This document shows, one piece after another, positions 31,992 through 32,994 of a stretch of DNA of 32,994 nt. The DNA is from Bacillota bacterium (GTDB lineage Bacteria; Bacillota; Bacilli; Bacillales; Cytobacillaceae), in NCBI GenBank assembly GCA_023389895.1, contig JAEWDX010000427.1, positions 1-32,994 on the forward strand, read 5' to 3'. The notes under the pieces are model-generated. The model did not search any database and was not told the DNA's origin. It saw only the letters and a list, made by a program, of their open reading frames with translations. A program made the position numbers and the translations under genes. The first letter of the stretch is position 1. Every line of letters begins with the position of its first letter.

Positions 31992-32225
31992 ATGATGAAA
32001 GTTGTAGGAACTATAGTAATAGTCGTCATTATTATTGTAATAGAAGTTCCTTACCTTAAAAAGAATAAGCTAAAAAAGGAAAGCTGGGTATTTTCGATTT
32101 TACTGCTAATTGGTGTAGCAATAAGTGTTGCAGACAGTTTAAACCTCAACATTCCGACTCCTGTTGATTTCATTACTTTTATTTATACGCCAATTAGTGA
32201 TTTTACCTATAGGCTGCAAAAATGA
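31992..32225 (+). CDS. Small two-helix protein, probable germination receptor D subunit
   Basis: A 77-residue protein with two hydrophobic helices, about residues 4-20 and 32-50, and a short tail. AGAAGGAG precedes the ATG and the gene lies 72 bases after the A subunit gene on the same strand. Small two-helix proteins encoded in ger operons have been described as D subunits (GerKD, GerVB-associated) that tune receptor activity. Assignment rests on size, topology and place, not on a sequence motif. Confidence 0.7.
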   Translation: MMKVVGTIVIVVIIIVIEVPYLKKNKLKKESWVFSILLLIGVAISVADSLNLNIPTPVDFITFIYTPISDFTYRLQK

Positions 32226-32292
32226 GTAGCTGTCAGCTTAAGAACTGAAAACATATATGTAATAGAAAATCAATAAAGTAAAAATGTCTTAC

Positions 32293-32379
32293 CTATAAAT
32301 CAAGTAGAGCCTTTTCTAATGTTTCATAATGTTCTTCAAGCTGCATATCAGCTGTAATTTGTTGTAATTGATTTTGCAT
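32293..32379 (-). pseudogene. Truncated copy of the polyamine-synthase N-terminus
   Basis: A 28-codon frame, MQNQLQQITADMQLEEHYET and then LEKALLDL, matches the first 26 residues of the BpsA-AdoMetDC fusion with two changes. It then runs into foreign sequence and TAG. Its ribosome binding site and the leader terminator are also copied. It cannot encode an enzyme. Confidence 0.8.
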
Positions 32380-32470
32380 TATAGATTCGTCCTCTCAATT
32401 TTAATAAGTAAAAATTAAAATTGTCTAAATCAACGAATAAAAAAAGCGTGACTAAAATTAGTCGCGCCAA
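32302..32470 (-). repeat. Duplicated 5' end of the polyamine-synthase gene, truncated copy
   Basis: Homologous to 24643-24812 in the same orientation. Similarity stops just past the terminator hairpin (GCGTGACTA ... TAGTCGCGC), so the aptamer-like region is missing. On the gene side it stops after codon 26. The oxalate decarboxylase stop codon lies 25 bases beyond. Confidence 0.85.
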
Positions 32471-32494
32471 GCTAATAAAATAAAATACAGTCCT

Positions 32495-32994
32495 CTATTT
32501 AACGACAGTCCATTTTTCCTTGCGTAATGCGTTCATCAATTCAGGACCTACATGTAGATGTTCCTTTACTAGCTCCTCTGGAGTTAACGCCATCCATTGG
32601 TTCAATAACACGTCGGCAAAGCGATTACTCTTGAACATTTCAAGAAACCATAGGCTTTACTGACCGATGTTTTGGATGTAATGTCCCATGGCGAACGGTA
32701 CATATCCGACATCGCCGGCCCGGTAATTAAAAGTTCGAGCTGTGCCATCCGCTGCAAATACCGTCATGCGTCCAATTCCTGTAAGGTAATATTGCCACTC
32801 ATCGTTATTCGGATGCCAATGCATTTCTCTCATCGCGCCTGGCTTGATTTTCACTAATGCCGCTGCAATTGTTGTTGAAATGGGAAAGTTGGTGGAATCA
32901 ACTATACGTACCGTTCCGCCCGGAGTTACGATCGGATCTTGAGCAAGCAGCCGATGTGTGAAGCTCTTTGGCACAGTACCATAAGGGTCAGAAA
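32495..32994 (-). pseudogene. oxdC: Oxalate decarboxylase C-terminal part with a nonsense codon (continues past window)
   Basis: The minus strand encodes the C-terminal cupin of a bicupin oxalate decarboxylase, which converts oxalate to formate and CO2 with Mn. Reading starts upstream of the window edge (SDPYGTVPKSFTHRLLAQDP). The second metal site is intact: HWHPNNDEW with two His and Glu, and the later His in FAMGHYIQN. At 32659-32657 a TAA replaces a codon in the usual GDEPLWFLEMF block (IGQ-stop-SLWFLEMF). The same frame then continues normally (NRFADVLLNQWMALTPEEL) to TAG at 32497-32495. Loss of about 54 residues would remove part of the C-terminal barrel and lid, so the gene is probably inactive unless the stop is a sequencing error. 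Confidence 0.8.

Overview
The window looks like an accessory-rich stretch of an AT-rich, spore-forming Bacillales chromosome. Three things point there: a GerA-type spore germination receptor, tandem T-box leaders, and AGGAGG-type ribosome binding sites with frequent TTG starts. Codon use and gene content fit a Lysinibacillus/Solibacillus-like organism, but the genus is an inference. I saw no rRNA, tRNA or CRISPR array.

Layout. (1) 1-2060: a type II restriction-modification system of the BamHI family (nuclease cut by the window edge, small C regulator, divergent N4-cytosine methyltransferase). (2) 2061-3850: a graveyard of insertion sequences. It holds an IS110-family transposase with an internal deletion and a nonsense codon but a still visible bridge-RNA-like leader, a perfect 46-bp palindrome, and a gutted IS1182-like element. 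(3) 3960-10006: a regulator divergent from a compact operon of an ornithine-cyclodeaminase-family reductase, an M19 dipeptidase-family protein and a CocE/S15 hydrolase. Copies of a structured intergenic repeat bracket it. (4) 10267-11792: a TetR regulator and a divergent atypical SDR protein that share a perfect 32-bp operator. (5) 11973-13616: a MerR regulator and MFS exporter behind a 19-bp-spaced MerR promoter, followed by gene remnants. (6) 14297-16124: a short threonyl-tRNA synthetase (catalytic and anticodon domains only) behind two tandem T-box leaders. (7) 16211-19762: an Asp/Glu racemase, a dicarboxylate/amino-acid symporter and a LysR regulator, with matching dyads upstream of racemase and symporter. 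(8) 19836-22996: decayed genes, an ABC-F protein behind an attenuator-like hairpin, and an MBL-fold hydrolase. (9) 23215-24927: a fusion of a branched-polyamine synthase (BpsA) domain, a zinc ribbon and S-adenosylmethionine decarboxylase, preceded by a leader that can fold into three mutually exclusive states. (10) 25074-27089: GNAT, AlkD-like and GNAT genes. (11) 27609-32225: a germination receptor locus whose C-subunit gene is inverted between the B and A genes. (12) 32293-32994: a partial duplicate of the polyamine gene's 5' end next to an oxalate decarboxylase gene broken by a nonsense codon.

The strongest candidate for something undescribed is the BpsA-zinc ribbon-AdoMetDC fusion with its predicted riboswitch-like attenuator. 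Next come the peptide/imine catabolic operon with its unusual regulator, and the editing-domain-free ThrRS under double T-box control. All assignments come from reading motifs by eye; no database search or folding program was run.
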